Counted from the first letter of the stretch, positions 1 to 8,449 are shown. The stretch is 38,371 nt of DNA from Clostridia bacterium (GCA_017467265.1 JAFTSO010000047.1:1-38371), one strand, 5' to 3'. The notes: generated by a model not told the origin, from the letters alone. Numbers and translations are program-made.

Positions 1-829
1 CCGTGTATTTCGTCGTTCTCGTATCCGCAGGGATTTCACCTTCGATTACGAACGGCATTTCTTCAATACCGATGATCGGGTTGGTAAGATCGTCATAGTC
101 CGATTCTACACCGAACGTCAACACCTTGTCTTCTGCGCCGGCCATCTTGATCGTGACTGTGTACGGCGTGATCGTCCAGTCTGCATATACCGTCACAGCT
201 TCTTTCGGCATCGTCGTGCCCGTGTATGCTTCGCCATTGCCATCTACCCAGCCGTTGAATACCTTGCCGTCAACGGGAGCGGGTGCGCTCAAATCAAGCG
301 TTGCGCCTGCTTCCAGCTCTACACTCGTCACTGCACCGGGCACTCTGGGATTGCCGTTGATCTTCGTGAACGTGTACGTCTTCGTCGTTGCTACGATCGT
401 CACTTCGTAGTTCTGCAATTCCCACGTTTCGGGAATACCCTCGTACGAATACGTCGTTTCTTCTTCGTCTGCAGGAAGTTCACCTTCCAGTACGAACGTA
501 AGCGACTGAATACCGATGATCGGGTTTTCCAGATCGTCGTAGTCGTCTTCTACACCGAATTTCAGCACTTTGTCCGCTTGACCTTCTTGCTTGATCGTCA
601 CCGTGTACGGCGTGATCGTCCAATCCGCATACAACGTCAGGTGATCTTCGGGCATCGTACCGCTATACACCGTACCCGTGCCGTCTACCTAGCCGTTAAA
701 CGTCTTGCCTTCAACGGGATCGGGGGCAGTAAGATCGAGCGTTGCGCCAGCTTCCAATTCCACTGTCGTAATCGTCGCGTTGGGATCTCTGGGGTCGCCG
801 TCGATCTTCGTGAACGAATACTTCACAAC
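1..829 (-). repeat. Tandem 444-bp (148-residue) coding repeat of the lipoprotein
   Basis: Two successive units align with an exact 444-bp offset; for example the FTKI codons near 803 correspond to those near 359. The first unit spans about 386-829. The second covers 1-385 and is cut by the window edge. They share the ELEAGATLDL, FNGW(V)DG, ADWTITPYTVTIK and FGVE(D/S)DYDDL blocks, so the gene grew by in-frame duplication. The TAG nonsense codon is only in the first unit. Confidence 0.85.
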
Positions 830-1036
830 TTCGGGTTCAGAAGAGCTTTCGCTTTCTGCTTCAGACGAGCTTTCTTCGCTGCTTTCGCTTTCTACGGGCG
901 TAGAAACTTCGCTGCCTGCTGCCGAGCTGCTGGAAGTGTTGCCGCCGTTGCCCTTATCTTTGCCGCAAGCCGCAAACAACGTTGCCGACATCGCCAATGA
1001 TAAAGCTAACAATAAGGCTTTCTTCATTTTGTTCAT
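1..1036 (-). pseudogene. Repeat-containing surface lipoprotein, interrupted by an in-frame TAG; 3' end outside the window
   Basis: The protein starts with a lipoprotein signal peptide (basic MNKMKK, hydrophobic stretch, lipobox ending FAAC with Cys at residue 24). A Ser/Glu-rich linker (about residues 35-70) follows, then long repeats of 148 residues. Each repeat holds an FNGW...Y.GTMP...YADW segment like the Listeria-Bacteroides (InlB B) repeat, then an immunoglobulin-like TITPYTVTIK segment. At 689-691 the conserved Trp of FNGWVDG is TAG, which ends translation at 115 residues. The same frame stays open from there to the window edge and still encodes good repeat sequence. Start choice: ATG preceded by a GGAGG site (TTGGAGGAAAAC). 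Expected location is the outer face of the membrane, anchored by lipid. It is either a recent nonsense mutation, a sequencing error, or a gene now making a short linker protein. Readthrough cannot be excluded but nothing suggests it. Confidence 0.8.
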
Positions 1037-1105
1037 ATGTTTTCCTCCAATTTTAATTTTTTTATTAATCTCAAACCACTAAACAAAGATTTTTCCTTTG
1101 TTAAA

Positions 1106-1187
1106 TTCTTTATTATTGTAGTATAACAGCACCAAATTTTGTTTTCAAGCCTATTTTTTATCTTTTCTTTACCATTTTTACTCATTT
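1106..1187 (-). repeat. Promoter cassette, copy A
   Basis: This 82-bp stretch matches 4496-4577 without gaps at a constant offset of 3390 bp, with 11 mismatches by my count (about 87% identity). It includes the promoter and about 40 bp of conserved AT-rich sequence upstream of the -35 (GAGTAAAAAT..TAAAGAA). Similarity stops near the start of the leader. It is described as copy A of a shared promoter module. Confidence 0.85.
1120..1148 (-). promoter_or_regulatory. Sigma-A promoter of the lipoprotein gene
   Basis: On the minus strand TTGAAA (-35, 1143-1148) is followed after exactly 17 nt by TATACT (-10, 1120-1125), with TGT directly before the -10 (extended -10). The leader of about 75 nt holds an inverted repeat AACAAAG/CTTTGTT (1082-1102) and an AT-rich stretch, then GGAGG before the ATG. 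Together with the 43-codon frame and the inverted repeat further upstream, this describes the non-coding stretch 1037-1364. Confidence 0.75.
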
Positions 1188-1226
1188 CTTGTAAAAAATC
1201 TTACCTTTTCTATTCAAGATCACCTT

Positions 1227-1358
1227 TTATTGCAAAATGGCAATCAATTTTGTGCCGTCATATTTTTGCGCTAGTGCGTGCAAAAATACCATGATTGACA
1301 AATCTAGTATCGATGGGCGACAGATGCTTTTGAGCCAGCCGCCCACGATCAAGCGCAT
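1227..1358 (-). CDS. Possible 43-codon frame directly after the large surface gene
   Basis: ATG lies two codons downstream of the stop of the 1036-residue gene and in the same frame, and the frame runs 43 codons to TAA. No Shine-Dalgarno site precedes it. The product (starts MRLIVGGWLKS, hydrophobic middle, ends LIAILQ) is not recognised. It may be a decayed 3' extension of the upstream gene, a remnant of something else, or chance. Low confidence that it is translated. Confidence 0.15.
   Translation of the reverse strand: MRLIVGGWLKSICRPSILDLSIMVFLHALAQKYDGTKLIAILQ
1261..1288. other. Perfect 9-bp inverted repeat between the two surface genes
   Basis: TATTTTTGC and GCAAAAATA are separated by 10 nt. 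The T-rich arm comes first on both strands, so this is not a normal intrinsic terminator in either direction. It lies about 110 bp upstream of the lipoprotein -35. It could be an operator or an mRNA structure, or chance. Confidence 0.3.
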
Positions 1359-1364
1359 TGTAGA

Positions 1365-4300
1365 TTAAAAACCACGTACTTCCGTCACGTACAGATACAA
1401 ACCGTTCCAGCCTTTCCATTGACCGAATATTTCGGACAAATTGTTCGCAGTAGATTCAAAAGTATAACCGCGCGGCGACGGCTGCGTCCAGCCCGTACCG
1501 TCTACTTTCTGATAGGACGGCGTGATGTCCATAAAGATGCTCCAACCCGTTTCTGTCTTCGTAAGTTCTACCAAGAAGAAGATGTTGGCTTGCTGTACTA
1601 CGACGTTTTTATACATAGTCGTATCCATCGTATCCTTCAATTCGGGAATCGTTAAATTCGACGTCATCGACATCATAAATTTATATTTGTCGTAGTCCAA
1701 CTCATTAAGGTTCGCCGAGGACATATCTCCTTTGTTAAACGGCGTCGTTTCATATACGTTGTCGTATCCACCCGGCACAGCCATTGTGGATTTCGTACCT
1801 GCTTCCAATGCCGATTGTAGAACTACCGTGCCTTCCTTCGGCTTTTGAATACCCAGCACTTCCGTCGAATAAATGCTAACCGTATCCGTACTTCCCGAAA
1901 TTCGGCTAATCAAGAACCCATCGTTCCAACCTGTACGGTAGAGCAAGCATCCCAACGAATTCAAGGGCGCGTTTATAGCACCTTTATTCAAATCGCCGTC
2001 AATATCCGTTTGCGTAGCAAACAGTTCGCCGTTGAGCGTAATTTCCATCGCCCAAATATTTTTACTCGTTTGCGTGAAATGGAAATACATCCACTCTTCC
2101 GTCAAGACCGTCTTACCACAGTAATAATACTGACCGCCTACAACCTTCATCGCAAAGAACAAATCGGTGTACACACCAAAATTCGAGCGGTTATAATACC
2201 CTTCGCCCAGCACGTTGCCCGTCCAGCCGCTAGAAGAATCTCTGCGCGTGAGCCGCTCGAATCCTTCTGCCACTTCTACGTCGCCAAGATCTGCATTATC
2301 TACTAGCGTATTTCCGATATACGAATCAAAGAAGGAGCCTACCGCCACCACAGCGTCCTTTACGTCGCCTTTTTTATAGGTGTACTCGACCGTAATTTTG
2401 AAGTGTTCTCTAACCCCGTTCTTAATGCTAACAATCGTAAGCTCGTTATTGCCCCATTGCAGTTTCGAGGTGTCCAAAACAAAACTGTCCGCACCTTCTG
2501 CAATACGTTCTTTTCCGATATATACGTAGTTTTCTTCGCCCATCCAGCTGTTATCTCCAATCGTCAATTCGGGCAACTGGCTATAAACAACGGGTTTACC
2601 TTCCGTCACGGGCGCGTCAACTTCTTTGCCGTAGCTATCGATATATACCGTATGCGCCGTTTTGTTATCAGGATTAAACAAGGAGGTAGCGGTAATCGTG
2701 ACCGTTTTACCGAACGCTTCTTCCGTCGCGAATAACGCGGCATCTTTATACGTCACGCCTTCCACTTCTGCCACTTCTATCTTTGCGTACGGATTATCGA
2801 CCTGAATCGGCATACTAAATCCTGCCATCAACGTATCGTCCGTATTAATGAAATGGATCGCTTTGCTCGTATCCAGCGTTTCCGCTTGCTTCACGAACAT
2901 AGGCACTCCGTTCACTTTCGTCCAAATCGTCGCATCAAAATCTTTCAACGCTTTTGCATCCTGTGCAATTTCTTCATACGAATTATAGAGAATATCCGCA
3001 TTTGAATTCTCTCGCACAATCTTATCTGCCGTGATCACAACGACGTTTTCAATACTCGGCGCAGAGCCAGCCAAACGCACATTATACGTTGTACCGCCCG
3101 ACGGGGAAAGCGCACTCTCCAATGCAATCGTTGCACCCGACGCATCAATCAAACAGTTGCGTACCGACGCCTTGCCGCCCGACTTGAAGGCGAAGAACGA
3201 TCCCATTACTCTAGGCGTATTCGTTGCCAAGTTCAACGTAGCTTTATCGCCGCCAAGCGCTTTGTACGAAATGCTGACGTTTTCCACCAACCCTTCACCC
3301 AAAGCACAGATAAATCCGTTATTCGCTAAAATGGACGCGTTGGTAAACGATACGTTTCTAACAATACCGCCAGCGAGATACCCGAAAATACCGCCGCTCT
3401 CATTTTTACCACCTGCATTATCGCCGACCGTCACACCGTCAATGTTATAACCGCAGCCGTCGAAAATTCCCGAGAAACCGCGCGTATAATCTTGCCAATT
3501 CCCGTGAAGCGAAAACACTTTACCAGTATCCGTCATTGATTTGATCATTTTGTTATACGAAATATCGTTCCCCAAAATGAAATAGCCATCGTAATACTCG
3601 GAATTCACTACCTTATTCGTTTTCGACGAAAGTTCCGTTTCACCTGTATTGGCAACCGTTGCCATCTGATCGAGCTCTTCTGCGCTGTTGATAATCATTG
3701 TATAGATCTCAACGTCCATCGTGTACGTGACGATATCCGTAATAAAGGAAAGCTGCTGTTTTCCAAGCAACCTACTTTTTTTCGGCAATTTCGTCGCGTC
3801 CAATTCTACTTCTTGACCTTTGGATCGTTTGTCTATCCTTTGTCCATGCAGCTCTACCGATTGCAACTTTCCTTCAATCTCACCTTCGATCTTGACACGT
3901 TCCAAGTCTACAACTTCCAAAACTTCCGTTTGCGTAAGATGTACTACGGGCGCAACCACGTTGCAATTCAAAAGCACCGTCGCCGTTTCACCATCAACCG
4001 TTACTGTACCCGTCAATGTTGTCATACCCCTAGCTTTACCTACGATGGTATTACCATCCAAAACCACAGAATCTCCGTCAATCGACCAAGAAATCGTTGC
4101 CTCCGCGAACGTTTCGCTGCCGCGCATCGCAACAAACGCCAAATTCTGCGTGTTGGCAATCTCGCCGAATTTATCCGTGGTCGATATCGTCATCGAATAT
4201 GCGCCGTTCGTAGGAACAAACGCCTCGTTTAACGACTGAATTTTCAACGTCGCACCAATAACGTTTATAGTAAAAATTTCGCTGGTGTAAATACCGCGTA

Positions 4301-4475
4301 CCGTCGTAGATACAATCACGTCCACCGTTTCAATCGCAGTACCCGTCACGCTGATTACGTTTTTATTTACCGACAAAGTCGCCTGTGCGCCGCTACTTGA
4401 TTCCGCCAAGCTCACTTCGTATGTAAAAAAATTATACAATAAACAAAAAAGGATTGTCAATAGCGTTTTTTCCAA
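1365..4475 (-). CDS. Large secreted surface protein with Ig-like (Big) and GLUG-like segments
   Basis: The 1036-residue product is extracellular. Residues 1-24 look like a signal peptide (EK, then LLTILFCLLYNFF, cleavage after SLA). Residues about 90-175 resemble a bacterial Ig-like (Big) domain, with a W.IDG..V..DGN...GKA.G.T pattern. Residues about 265-410 resemble GLUG/beta-helix modules (AEELDQMATVAN, F.G.FDG.GYNIDG, GGIFGYLAGGIVRNVSF). The C-terminal third holds two similar unknown domains ending in SIYSTEVLGI and YLYVTEVRGF. No LPXTG motif or C-terminal membrane segment is present. The start is uncertain: the longest frame begins with TTG about 28 nt after the predicted transcription start, with no clear ribosome binding site, and no ATG is available. 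Function is unknown; adhesion or polysaccharide contact is only a guess from the domain types. Confidence 0.75.
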   Translation of the reverse strand: MEKTLLTILFCLLYNFFTYEVSLAESSSGAQATLSVNKNVISVTGTAIETVDVIVSTTVRGIYTSEIFTINVIGATLKIQSLNEAFVPTNGAYSMTISTTDKFGEIANTQNLAFVAMRGSETFAEATISWSIDGDSVVLDGNTIVGKARGMTTLTGTVTVDGETATVLLNCNVVAPVVHLTQTEVLEVVDLERVKIEGEIEGKLQSVELHGQRIDKRSKGQEVELDATKLPKKSRLLGKQQLSFITDIVTYTMDVEIYTMIINSAEELDQMATVANTGETELSSKTNKVVNSEYYDGYFILGNDISYNKMIKSMTDTGKVFSLHGNWQDYTRGFSGIFDGCGYNIDGVTVGDNAGGKNESGGIFGYLAGGIVRNVSFTNASILANNGFICALGEGLVENVSISYKALGGDKATLNLATNTPRVMGSFFAFKSGGKASVRNCLIDASGATIALESALSPSGGTTYNVRLAGSAPSIENVVVITADKIVRENSNADILYNSYEEIAQDAKALKDFDATIWTKVNGVPMFVKQAETLDTSKAIHFINTDDTLMAGFSMPIQVDNPYAKIEVAEVEGVTYKDAALFATEEAFGKTVTITATSLFNPDNKTAHTVYIDSYGKEVDAPVTEGKPVVYSQLPELTIGDNSWMGEENYVYIGKERIAEGADSFVLDTSKLQWGNNELTIVSIKNGVREHFKITVEYTYKKGDVKDAVVAVGSFFDSYIGNTLVDNADLGDVEVAEGFERLTRRDSSSGWTGNVLGEGYYNRSNFGVYTDLFFAMKVVGGQYYYCGKTVLTEEWMYFHFTQTSKNIWAMEITLNGELFATQTDIDGDLNKGAINAPLNSLGCLLYRTGWNDGFLISRISGSTDTVSIYSTEVLGIQKPKEGTVVLQSALEAGTKSTMAVPGGYDNVYETTPFNKGDMSSANLNELDYDKYKFMMSMTSNLTIPELKDTMDTTMYKNVVVQQANIFFLVELTKTETGWSIFMDITPSYQKVDGTGWTQPSPRGYTFESTANNLSEIFGQWKGWNGLYLYVTEVRGF

Positions 4476-4495
4476 AGACGATATACTTTTTCGGG

Positions 4496-4577
4496 TTCTT
4501 TATATTTGTAGTATAACAACCTAAAACTGTGTTTTCAAGCCTGTTTTTTATCTATTCTTTACTATTTTTACTCATTT
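4496..4577 (-). repeat. Promoter cassette, copy B
   Basis: Partner of the copy at 1106-1187 (71 of 82 positions identical by my count). Two surface genes therefore carry the same promoter and the same upstream AT-rich block, while leaders and coding regions are unrelated. That pattern fits a mobile or recombining regulatory module. Confidence 0.85.
4510..4538 (-). promoter_or_regulatory. Sigma-A promoter of the large surface protein gene
   Basis: TTGAAA (4533-4538), a 17-nt spacer, TATACT (4510-4515), with TGT before the -10. A second promoter-like pair, TTGACA-N18-TATAAT (4455-4460 and 4431-4436), lies inside the stretch encoding the signal peptide. Confidence 0.7.
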
Positions 4578-4581
4578 TTAC

Positions 4582-4617
4582 AAAAAAAGCTCCCCCGCTT
4601 GCCACGAGAGAGCTTTT
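4582..4617 (-). terminator. Intrinsic terminator after malQ
   Basis: On the minus strand AAAAGCTC...GGGGAGCTTTTTTT forms a GC-centred hairpin ending in a run of seven T. It closes the yabP-to-malQ unit and directly abuts promoter cassette B. Confidence 0.85.
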
Positions 4618-4653
4618 GCTGTATATATTCTATTTTGTTTATTTTGTTATCTA

Positions 4654-6165
4654 TTAGCGATCGTATGCCTGCGCGAGTGCTTGCAGCCACGCCGCTTTTC
4701 TGCGCCCAAAATCGTTGCACGTGAAACGGAACGTCCAATTTTGATTGCTGACCGTGGACGGAGCATTGAGTCGTGCTTCTTCGCCTAAACACAACACGTC
4801 GTGCATCGGTACGATGACGGTGTCCGCCTTGGACGCAAAGAGCAATTCGATAATGCTACGGCACTCATCCTCTATCGTTTCCGTTAAATAGGGAACGTCC
4901 AGCGCCAAGCATTGTTCTTCGAACGCTGTTTCAAAATCCTTTCTCGTTCCCTCGTCCATATTTTCCAAGAACGAACGCAGCGTTTCGTTATCGTGCGTGC
5001 CTGTGTAGGCAACGCTGTTGCCGTCAACAAAATTTGTAGGCAGATATTCGTTATCCTTATCACCGTTAAACGCAAACTCGAACACTTTCATCCCAGGATA
5101 CCCCGTTGTTTTCATCAGCGCATACACGCCGTCATCCAAAACGCCGAGATCTTCCGCTACGATACCGTAGCTACCCAGTCCTTCGAACAGCTCCGCCTTC
5201 GGTCCGTCCAGCCACTCCCCGTCCTTTGCCGTTTCCGCGTCCATAGGGACTCCCCAAAAACGATCGAATGCACGGAAATGGTCAATGCGAACAATATCAA
5301 ACAGCGTGAACGCATAATCGATACGCGCACGCCACCATTTGTAGCCGTCCTTTTGCATTTTTGTCCAGTCGTAAACAGGATTGCCCCACAGCTGGCCGTC
5401 TTCCGAGAACGCGTCGGGGGGTACGCCTGCGCGCAAAGTAAGATTGCCTTCCCCATCCACCATAAACAACTCTTGGCGGTGTTTCCACATCTCCACGCTG
5501 TCTTCCGCAACGTAGATGGGCATATCGCCCATAATCGCAATACCGCGTTCGTGCGCGTATGCTTTTAACGCGTTCCACTGCTTTAAGAAAATATATTGCG
5601 TAAATTGCCAAAATTCGATTTCGTCCTTATATTCGGCGGCGTACGACGTCAAAGCGAACGGATCCGCGCTACGGTACGGCTCTACCCAGCCCGTCCACGG
5701 GGCATAGGAGAACTTCGTTTTCAAGGACATAAACAGCGCATAGTCAGCGTATTTGCTTTCTGACAAAAAGGCTTTCCAGGACACGCAATTCTTATCAAAG
5801 CGCACGAAAGCCTTTTGCAAAATCGCGATTTTGTGTTCAAACTGTTTGCCGTAATCCACACGCCGTTCGTCGTACGACCAATCGACTGATTTATAATCGC
5901 TCTCATCCAATAAACTTTCCTGCACGAGCGTTGCAAAATCGATAAAATACGGATTGAGCGCGTCGGCTGCGCACGATTGATAGGGACTGTCACCGTAGCC
6001 CGTGGGCAGTAGCGGCAACACCTGCCAAATCTTCATACCTGCTGCGTGCAGCCAGTCTATAAATGCGTACGCACCTGCCCCAAGCGTACCGATCCCACAA
6101 TCGGACGGCAGCGACGATACGGGCATCAATACGCCTGCCCTTCGTTCTTTCTTTCCTGTTTGCAT
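4654..6165 (-). CDS. malQ: 4-alpha-glucanotransferase (amylomaltase)
   Basis: This is a GH77 disproportionating enzyme that moves alpha-1,4-glucan segments between maltodextrins or to glucose, in cytosolic glycogen/maltodextrin use. The 503-residue length matches the short bacterial type. Visible family blocks are GVLMPVSSLPS...GIGTLG near the N-terminus, WQVLPLLPTGYGDSPYQ, GDMPIYVAEDS, the nucleophile region DIVRIDHFRAF, the acid/base region IVAEDLG, and YTGTHDNET. The ATG is chosen because AAGGAAGAGAG lies just upstream; an upstream TTG in frame would add eight residues without a site. It is the last gene of its unit, after an M50 protease gene, and no other glycogen gene is nearby. Confidence 0.95.
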   Translation of the reverse strand: MQTGKKERRAGVLMPVSSLPSDCGIGTLGAGAYAFIDWLHAAGMKIWQVLPLLPTGYGDSPYQSCAADALNPYFIDFATLVQESLLDESDYKSVDWSYDERRVDYGKQFEHKIAILQKAFVRFDKNCVSWKAFLSESKYADYALFMSLKTKFSYAPWTGWVEPYRSADPFALTSYAAEYKDEIEFWQFTQYIFLKQWNALKAYAHERGIAIMGDMPIYVAEDSVEMWKHRQELFMVDGEGNLTLRAGVPPDAFSEDGQLWGNPVYDWTKMQKDGYKWWRARIDYAFTLFDIVRIDHFRAFDRFWGVPMDAETAKDGEWLDGPKAELFEGLGSYGIVAEDLGVLDDGVYALMKTTGYPGMKVFEFAFNGDKDNEYLPTNFVDGNSVAYTGTHDNETLRSFLENMDEGTRKDFETAFEEQCLALDVPYLTETIEDECRSIIELLFASKADTVIVPMHDVLCLGEEARLNAPSTVSNQNWTFRFTCNDFGRRKAAWLQALAQAYDR

Positions 6166-6231
6166 ATTCTCTCTTCCTTGTCTTACCAAAGTAAGCCGTT
6201 TTCTCGTAAGTTTTCCCGTTCTTCCTATTTT

Positions 6232-7299
6232 TTATTCGTTGCAGAGCTTTTCTATCAGAATTTTTTCCGATTTTGCCAAGCCCAACGGGTATTCGCGTAC
6301 AGCGCAATCGAGCGCCTGCTCTTTCAAAATCTCTGCAGCGTCCGTCTTGCCGATCGCAAGAGAATAGGCAAGTAAAGCGCGTTTTGCGCGCGCCGTGTCT
6401 TTCTGCAAAGCTCCTTTGCATAATTTTGCGCTCTCTTCCGCGTTTTGTAAATCGCCATTGGCTGCGTGCATATACGTCAGCTCCACCGCCACGTCCATCA
6501 CCTGTTCATACGGCAAATATTCCTGTGCGAGCGCGAGCCTATTCAAGCAGTCTGCCGCGCGTTCCATCTCCCCTTTTTCCAAATGATAGCGATAGCGCAA
6601 ATCGAGCATAACGGCAAAAAGCGGCTCGTCTTCCGCAAGCTGTGGTACGTCGTAATAGAGTTTTTCGTCCAGCTCTGCAAACGTTTTTCCTGCGTACAGA
6701 TTGCCTTGGATCTCCATCGTGGCGAGCATATTTTGCTCCGCAGGTGCACCCTTTTTAATGCCCAGATACACGAGCATATCCGTTTTACCGCTGGCATATT
6801 CCAAGGGCATAACGTTGAGCAAAAATAGATACGCCGTATAGGGCACCGCGCCCCACAGCCCGAACTGCGTCGTCCATAAGCAGGTACAATGAATTGCGGC
6901 AACAAGCAACGCCGCCACGACCACGCCGCTGACTGCCACGCCACCAAGAGCGTATTTTGCGGCGCGCTTTTGCATATTGCCCCCCACTTTGGGGATCACC
7001 TGCGTTTCGTCCGCCGCAAACGGCGATGCGAAGCGGCATTGTTTCTTACCCTGCACACGTATGCTCTTAAAACAGAAAAATTTCACGAGCACGTATTCCA
7101 TTTTCACCGACCACGCGGCGAAAACGTGCCCAAATTCGTGCAAAACGGGCGCAAGAACAAAGGACGCCGCCATACCGACCAAGCACCACACCAGATCAGC
7201 CGTGCCGCCCTTCCAAGCAAAGAAAAAGGCGAACGCCAACCCTGCCAACAACAGCAGAGTCTGCAAAAGGGCATATATTGTCGCAATACGTCTTTTCAT
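6232..7299 (-). CDS. M50-type membrane metalloprotease with C-terminal helical (TPR-like) domain
   Basis: The 355-residue protein has hydrophobic segments at about 8-28, 36-56, 117-138 and 150-165. The zinc-binding HEFGH is at 54-58 in the second segment. NVMPLEYASGKTD (162-174) fits the family's NxxP...D third-ligand motif. These are hallmarks of site-2 proteases, which cut substrates within the membrane. Residues about 200-355 are soluble, rich in paired amphipathic helices and TPR-like; they may bind substrate or partner. The ATG has a GAAGGAAAG site. Its position after yabP-yabQ-divIC-gppA hints at a cell-envelope or sporulation role (compare SpoIVFB, also M50), but sequence and architecture do not identify it as SpoIVFB. 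Confidence 0.75.
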   Translation of the reverse strand: MKRRIATIYALLQTLLLLAGLAFAFFFAWKGGTADLVWCLVGMAASFVLAPVLHEFGHVFAAWSVKMEYVLVKFFCFKSIRVQGKKQCRFASPFAADETQVIPKVGGNMQKRAAKYALGGVAVSGVVVAALLVAAIHCTCLWTTQFGLWGAVPYTAYLFLLNVMPLEYASGKTDMLVYLGIKKGAPAEQNMLATMEIQGNLYAGKTFAELDEKLYYDVPQLAEDEPLFAVMLDLRYRYHLEKGEMERAADCLNRLALAQEYLPYEQVMDVAVELTYMHAANGDLQNAEESAKLCKGALQKDTARAKRALLAYSLAIGKTDAAEILKEQALDCAVREYPLGLAKSEKILIEKLCNE

Positions 7300-7321
7300 A
7301 TCCGTCTTTCCTTCACTGTTT

Positions 7322-8188
7322 TTATGCCATCAAACCACGTTTGATCGCGTAGCCTTCTAAATTATCCCGATCGCTGACCGTCAGCGACGTAAAACCGAGC
7401 TCTTCTAAGAGCGTGGCGAGGAGCACCGCACCGCCCGTGATTACGTCCGCACGGCCTTTGGGCATACACGGCAACGCCGCAATTTCTTCCACGGACATCG
7501 CCGAGAGCTTGTCTGCCAACGCCTTTAATGCCGAAACGGGGATTTCCGTGCCCGTCACCTTGTCCGAATCGTATGTATCTAACTGCAAATACTGCGCGGC
7601 GAGCGTCGTCGCCGTACCGCCGATCCCGTACAACGTATCTACGGGTGGGATTACGCCGTATTCTTTTGCCGCGCGTTCCGCGCGCGCACGGATTTCCGCT
7701 ACGTTCCTGCCGTATCCGTCTTTTAAGCGCACCACGCCAATATTCAAGCTCTTTTTATAGACGGTCTTACCGCTCGTCCGAACGGCAATCTCCGTACTCG
7801 CGCCGCCAACGTCAATCACCGCGCCGTCGCGACCGCCCAGCGCGCCCAGCATACCGAGTTCCCCTTCTTCTTCCCCCGAAACGACCTCGATATCCAAGCC
7901 GCATTTTGCCTTTACACAATCCAAAAACGCCTGACGGTTGTCTGCCGTACGCACAGCCGCCGTCGCAAAGGCAACGACCTGTTCCGCACCTTCTTGGGTG
8001 GCTTTGACGTAAAAATCGGCAACCGCCTGCGCCGTACGCTCGATCGCAATGGAAAGCAGACTGGTAGAGTTCGCCAGCCCTTCGCCCAGCCTTGTGGTAT
8101 TTAGGCTCTTATATAAAACTTTTCCGTCCGCCACGAACAAGAGGCGAACGGAATTCGAGCCGATGTCAATCACGGCAAATTTTTTCAT
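7322..8188 (-). CDS. Ppx/GppA-family phosphatase
   Basis: The 288-residue protein has the ASKHA fold signatures of exopolyphosphatase and pppGpp phosphatase: VIDIGSNSVRLL (about 6-17), the catalytic-Glu region SGEEEGEL (104-111), VIDVGGASTEI (124-134) and YGIGGTATTLAA (187-198). It would hydrolyse polyphosphate or the pppGpp 5' phosphate in the cytosol; which one cannot be told from sequence. It is the short form without the C-terminal HD domain. Its ATG follows the divIC stop codon with no gap, and GAAGG inside the divIC end serves as ribosome binding site, so translation is probably coupled. In other Firmicutes a Ppx/GppA gene is also found near divIC. Confidence 0.9.
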   Translation of the reverse strand: MKKFAVIDIGSNSVRLLFVADGKVLYKSLNTTRLGEGLANSTSLLSIAIERTAQAVADFYVKATQEGAEQVVAFATAAVRTADNRQAFLDCVKAKCGLDIEVVSGEEEGELGMLGALGGRDGAVIDVGGASTEIAVRTSGKTVYKKSLNIGVVRLKDGYGRNVAEIRARAERAAKEYGVIPPVDTLYGIGGTATTLAAQYLQLDTYDSDKVTGTEIPVSALKALADKLSAMSVEEIAALPCMPKGRADVITGGAVLLATLLEELGFTSLTVSDRDNLEGYAIKRGLMA

Positions 8189-8449
8189 TTATTTTTTACC
8201 TTCTAATTCCATCAATTGCTGATACAGAAGCTGCAGACCAGCCTCGGTCTTGCAATATTCGAGCGTGCCCTTTTGCGTTTCCAAAATCTGTTCTTGGCGC
8301 GCTATTTCCGCACGCGTCTGATCGATCTTTTTATTCAGGCTTGCAATCGTGATCCATTGATAAATGACGTAGGTCAACAAAAACACAAGCAACGCCGTCA
8401 CCGCTGCGGTGCACGCCGTTATGATTCTTCTCATCTTATCTTGCGTCAT
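8189..8449 (-). CDS. divIC: Septum formation initiator (DivIC/FtsB family)
   Basis: The 86-residue bitopic protein has a short cytosolic start, one membrane segment (about 12-31, AVTALLVFLLTYVIYQWI) and an outer coiled coil (about 35-65, LNKKIDQTRAEIARQEQIL). This is the DivIC/FtsB layout; these proteins join FtsL and DivIB/FtsQ at the septum. The ATG overlaps the yabQ stop (ATGA) and the stop touches the next ATG. The order yabP-yabQ-divIC is the same as in Bacillus subtilis, which supports the call for a poorly conserved small protein. Confidence 0.85.
   Translation of the reverse strand: MTQDKMRRIITACTAAVTALLVFLLTYVIYQWITIASLNKKIDQTRAEIARQEQILETQKGTLEYCKTEAGLQLLYQQLMELEGKK

Noticed and set aside
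689-691. TAG in the lipoprotein gene as a sign of a reassigned stop codon (for example pyrrolysine or glutamine).
   Set aside because: ttcA and yabP end with TAG at the expected family lengths, and no other gene has an internal TAG. A single nonsense mutation or error is simpler.
4431-4460. TTGACA-N18-TATAAT inside the signal-peptide codons as the real promoter of the large surface gene.
   Set aside because: The cassette promoter upstream is duplicated at the lipoprotein gene and fits better. Starting here would remove the signal peptide and leave no good start codon. It is kept only as an oddity.
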